A DNA stretch of 64,000 bases from Hymenobacter monticola (GTDB taxonomy: Bacteria > Bacteroidota > Bacteroidia > Cytophagales > Hymenobacteraceae). Under the pieces are notes generated by a model that worked only from the letters and a program-made list of their open reading frames with translations, did no database searches and was not told the DNA's origin. Positions 61,134-64,000 of the stretch are shown here, one piece after another. How positions within the stretch are numbered: the stretch's first letter is position 1; each line of letters opens with the position of its first letter. The stretch spans positions 496,001 to 560,000 of the forward strand of contig NZ_CP094534.1 in NCBI RefSeq assembly GCF_022811645.1. Reading direction: 5' to 3'. Made by a program: the position numbers and the translations under genes.

Positions 61134-61301
61134 TCAGGCCCAGGCCACGGCCAGCAGCGAGGGCATTGGCAGATTCACCGGCGGCTGCGGCGGCTGCTTA
61201 ACCGGTGCTGTGGTGAGCGTGGTGCACCAGCCGGCCCGGACGGACGCCGTGACGGTGGATGCGCAAAAGACAAGCTGCAGGAAATCGGCGGTGGTAAGCA
61301 T
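61134..61301 (-). CDS. Orphan 55-codon reading frame under site C
   Basis: A protein of 55 residues with no recognised family: a hydrophobic N-terminus (TTADFLQLVFCASTVTASV) and a proline-rich second half (KQPPQPPVNLPMPSLL). On its own it would be dismissed. It is kept because a promoter with the same geometry as ccoI and ccoNO reads into it (boxes at 61356-61391, TTTG 27 nt away, leader about 19 nt). The real product may instead be an RNA. It is convergent with hemF. Confidence 0.45.
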   Translation of the reverse strand: MLTTADFLQLVFCASTVTASVRAGWCTTLTTAPVKQPPQPPVNLPMPSLLAVAWA

Positions 61302-61325
61302 GATGGTGGGAAATGAGATGAACGA

Positions 61326-61333
61326 CAAACATT
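61326..61333 (-). promoter_or_regulatory. -7 element under site C
   Basis: AATGTTTG on the minus strand, xAnnTTTG form, with TTTG starting 27 nt from the nearer site-C box. This spacing equals that of sites A and B. Confidence 0.62.
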
Positions 61334-61355
61334 CTATTTCATCACCGAATATTAC

Positions 61356-61391
61356 CTGACGAAAATCAGCCAGACGCCTGATTTTCGTCAG
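61356..61391. promoter_or_regulatory. Site C: two CTGA-N6-TCAG boxes, 22 bp apart
   Basis: Boxes CTGACGAAAATCAG (61356-61369) and CTGATTTTCGTCAG (61378-61391), 22 bp between starts. The two are each other's complement. The leftward promoter keeps the 27-nt spacing; in the rightward direction the nearest TTTG (61424) is 33 nt away. Confidence 0.85.
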
Positions 61392-61599
61392 GCTTTGTAG
61401 TTTCGTGGCCATTGAAGGCGCCGTTTGCTACCCGCGCAGCGCTTCGGCTCGATGGTGATTACAACGACCATCCGGCTGTGGCCTCCATCCTTTGCACTAG
61501 AATTACCGTTACAGTACCGGCCGAATAGCTTTTTGGATTCTGCTACTTACCCGTTCCCGACCAGCTTCATTGACTGGCAGCGGCGGAACTCCCCATTTA

Positions 61600-62010
61600 A
61601 TGCTAGAAGACACGAAGCACTACTTTTCCAACGCCGTCGGCTCGGTGCTGTACGTGCCCGGCTCCTTCGTGTATCTGCACTGGACCGGCGAGCCGCTGCA
61701 CGGCCCCGAGCTGCGCGCCCTCTACATTCACGCCCGCAACCTGTTGCTGCGCTACAAATTGCGCCGCATCCTGGCCGACCACCGCGCCATGCCCACGGCC
61801 TTTGCCCCCACCGAGCGCGAGTGGCTGCTCACCGACTGGTTCCCGAGCACCGCGGAGGAAATACCGCGCGTGCGCTACGCCGCCCTGCCCAGCCCCGACC
61901 CGCAACGCCGCCTGCACACCGACGAGGTAGTGCAGGCCCTGAGCCGCCACGCCGAAGTAGCTCTTTTCGAGGATATTTCCCAGGCCACGGCGTGGCTGGA
62001 AGCGGCGTAA
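61600..62010 (+). CDS. STAS-like protein, copy 3 (divergent)
   Basis: A 136-residue protein. It matches copies 1 and 2 in length and layout: FVYLHWTGEPLHGPE against WLYVDWKGEHD, RRILADHRA against AKILNDNSS, and VALFEDISQATAWLEA against TFDDVASAYVWLQ. The identity is low, so it is an older relative. It lies about 210 bp right of site C, with no matching -7 distance. Function unknown. Confidence 0.7.
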   Translation: MLEDTKHYFSNAVGSVLYVPGSFVYLHWTGEPLHGPELRALYIHARNLLLRYKLRRILADHRAMPTAFAPTEREWLLTDWFPSTAEEIPRVRYAALPSPDPQRRLHTDEVVQALSRHAEVALFEDISQATAWLEAA

Positions 62011-62067
62011 GCTGCCTACCGAGGCAGGCGGCTTCGCGTGCCTGTTGTTTTGCCTTCCCTCATTTGC

Positions 62068-63411
62068 ATGGATTTACCCCTTATTCGCTGGCTGCGCGCC
62101 CGCTTCGACCTGAACCACGACATGGTCGAACCGGCTGAAATTGTGGCCGATGTTGAGGCCGGCATTGCGTTTAAGGGGACCAACCTGTGGGTGCTGTTCT
62201 TTGCCATTCTGGTGGCGTCGGTTGGGCTGAACGTGAACTCCACGGCCGTCATCATCGGGGCCATGCTCATTTCACCGCTGATGGGGCCTATTGTGGGCGT
62301 GGGCTTTGGGGCGGCCACTTCCGACGTAGCCCTGGTGCGGCGGGGCCTGAAAAACCTGGCCATTGCGGCCGGGCTCAGCGTGCTGGTGTCGGCGCTGTAC
62401 TTCCGCCTCACCCCGCTCACCGATGCGGGGTCTGAGCTGCTGGCCCGCACCCAGCCCACCACCTGGGACGTGGCCATTGCCTTGTTTGGCGGGGCGGCCG
62501 GGGCCATCGGCTTCACCCGGCGCGAGGTGGGCAATGTGATGCCGGGCGTGTCCATTGCCACGGCCCTGATGCCGCCGCTGTGCACCGCCGGCTACGGGCT
62601 GGCCACGGCCCATTGGTCGTTTATGGCGGGCGCTTTCTAACTGTTCTGCATCAACGCGGCATTCATCAGCCTGGCCATGTTTCTGGTGGCGCGCATTCTG
62701 CCGCTGCCGCACCACGCCTTTGCCAACCCCCGGCACGCCCGACGGGCCAAAATACTGTTCTGGGCCGTGGCCTTGGTCATGGCCGTGCCCAGCGTGTGGC
62801 TGGCGGCCCGCATCGTGCGCCGCACCACTTTCGAGCACAACGCCCAGCGCTTTGTCGATGAAGAGCTGAACCCGCCAGGCGCCTACGTTGTGACCCGGCG
62901 CATTGAGCCCGAAAAGCGCACCATCAACGTGCTGCTCACGGGGCGCGTGCTCACGGCCGGGCAGCTGCGCACCGTGCGCGCCCGGCTGGCCGACTATAAC
63001 CTGGGCCGGGCCCGGCTCATCGTGCGCCAGGGCCTGGCCCAGCTCGATTCGGCCGATGCCCGCGCCCTGCGCAGCAGCCTGCTGGAGGACCTGCGCAGCC
63101 GCAACGAGCAAACGCTGGCCGGCTACGACACCCGCCTGGCCCAGCTGCAAGAGCTGCTAAAGCAACAGGCCGGCCCCGGCCTGCCCGCACCCGATGCGCT
63201 GCTGCGCGAGGTGCAGGCCGAGCACCCCACCGTGCGCCAGCTGGGCCTGAGCCGCCTTGTGCGCCCCGCCGCCGACTCGCTGCGGGCCGATACCACCGTG
63301 GTGGTGGCCGTGCGCACCACGCGCCCCTTGCCCGCCGCCGAAGCCCAGCGCCTCAGCCAGTGGCTGCAGGTGCGCGCGGGCCACCAGCCGGTGCGCCTGC
63401 TGCTCGAGTAG
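62068..63411 (+). pseudogene. DUF389 membrane protein gene with in-frame stop
   Basis: A reading frame of 447 codons interrupted by TAA at codon 191 (62638-62640). Before the stop it has the DUF389 helices (STAVIIGAMLISPLMGPIVGVG, GAIGFTRREVGNVMPGVSIATALMPPLC). After it the same frame continues with LFCINAAFISLAMFLVARIL and the soluble domain. Relatives usually read GAFYLFFIN here, so TAC or TAT to TAA is the simplest change. It would truncate the protein; sequencing error or read-through cannot be excluded. Confidence 0.85.
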
Positions 63412-63496
63412 CCGCCTCACGTGCCCAGGCCTCCCGCAGGCCCCACCCTGGCCACGCATCAACGTACTACAGAGTCGAACGCGCCCTTGCTTGCTC

Positions 63497-64000
63497 ATGG
63501 AACTATACAATACCCTGGCTCTGCTGATTGTGGTGGCCGCCATCTTTGGCTACCTCAACCACCGTTTTTTGAAGCTGCCAAATACCATCGGGCTCATGGT
63601 GCTGGCGCTGGTGTCGTCGCTGGCGGCCATCGGGCTGGGCAAGCTGGGCGTGGACTGGGTGCTGACGGCCAGCCGGCTGGTGCGGGGCTTCGACTTCCAT
63701 ACCGCCCTCATGCAGGTGATGCTCAGCTTCCTGCTTTTCGCCGGCTCGCTGCACGTGGACGTTCGCGCGCTGGGGCGCGAAGGCGTGGCCGTGGGCGCGA
63801 TGGCCACGGTGGGCACGCTGCTCTCGACGGCGCTGGTGGGCACGGCGTTCTACTACCTGCTGCCGCTGTTTGGGCTGCCCACTGCCTTCATCCATTGCCT
63901 GCTGTTCGGGGCCCTCATCTCCCCCACCGACCCCATTGCCGTGCTGGGCATCCTCAAGGAAGCCCGCATCGATAAGCGGCTGGAAATCCGCATCGTGGGC
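63497..64000 (+). CDS. CPA1-type cation:proton antiporter, 5' part
   Basis: The first 168 codons of a membrane antiporter; it runs off the window without a stop. Several helices are seen, starting MELYNTLALLIVVAAIFGYLN. The motif FGALISPTDPIAVLGILKEA is the conserved ion-binding region of NhaP-like exchangers. It exchanges Na+ or K+ for protons. It starts 85 bp after the DUF389 frame. Confidence 0.9.
   Translation, partial: MELYNTLALLIVVAAIFGYLNHRFLKLPNTIGLMVLALVSSLAAIGLGKLGVDWVLTASRLVRGFDFHTALMQVMLSFLLFAGSLHVDVRALGREGVAVGAMATVGTLLSTALVGTAFYYLLPLFGLPTAFIHCLLFGALISPTDPIAVLGILKEARIDKRLEIRIVG

Noticed and set aside
61378..61427. Rightward promoter from site C toward STAS-like copy 3
   Set aside because: Nearest TTTG is 33 nt from the box, not 27, and the gene starts over 200 bp away.
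62272..63150. 292-codon minus-strand frame opposite the DUF389 gene
   Set aside because: Plus strand has clear family sequence in both halves; this frame is Gln/His/Gly-rich without motifs.

Overview
The window reads as chromosome of a GC-rich Bacteroidota bacterium, most likely Hymenobacter or a close relative. The reasons are TAnnTTTG-type -7 promoter elements, almost no Shine-Dalgarno sequences, a fused CcoN-CcoO cytochrome oxidase subunit, a type IX secretion C-terminal domain, and protein sequences that look Hymenobacter-like. This is judged by eye; no database search was possible.

Region 1 (1-22.3 kb, all minus strand) is the translation and transcription supercluster. In transcription order it holds tRNA-Tyr, tRNA-Gly, tRNA-Thr, tuf, tRNA-Trp, secE, nusG, rplK, rplA, rplJ, rplL, rpoB, rpoC, then rpsL, rpsG, fusA, rpsJ and rplC, rplD, rplW running off the left edge. 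Accessory genes break it twice. A YoeB-type toxin-antitoxin pair, a DUF3467 gene and an unknown gene lie between rpoC and rpsL. An O-antigen-ligase-like membrane protein with its own terminator lies between rpsJ and rplC. Region 2 (22.3-33.8 kb) is mixed housekeeping: an M1 peptidase, a biotinyl carrier protein, pyrH-frr, gmk-nadD, an ECF sigma factor with a small zinc-finger-like partner, two LPS-type glycosyltransferases and some small proteins.

Region 3 (33.8-45.3 kb) is accessory: a secreted metzincin, two GH43 enzymes, a pectate lyase, an S1/P1 nuclease, a pyrophosphatase and two copies of a 137-residue STAS-like protein. Region 4 (45.3-61.4 kb) is a complete microaerobic respiration island. 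It has a PAS histidine kinase and a receiver-CRP/FNR fusion regulator, a truncated haemoglobin with a membrane partner, ccoI-ccoS, ccoNO-Q-x-P, ccoG-ccoH-safE, a universal stress protein and hemF. Region 5 (61.4-64 kb) has a third STAS-like gene, a DUF389 gene broken by an in-frame stop codon, and the start of a CPA1 antiporter cut by the window end.

The strongest new signal is in region 4. Three intergenic sites each carry two copies of CTGA-N6-TCAG spaced exactly 22 bp apart. At four promoter edges (one site is bidirectional) the nearest box ends exactly 27 nt before an xAnnTTTG -7 element. This defines an apparent regulon: globin operon, ccoIS, ccoNOQP and a 55-codon orphan reading frame. 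The natural candidate regulator is the adjacent receiver-CRP fusion. The intergenic regions also carry two classes of long inverted repeats that are unrelated in sequence but share a design.
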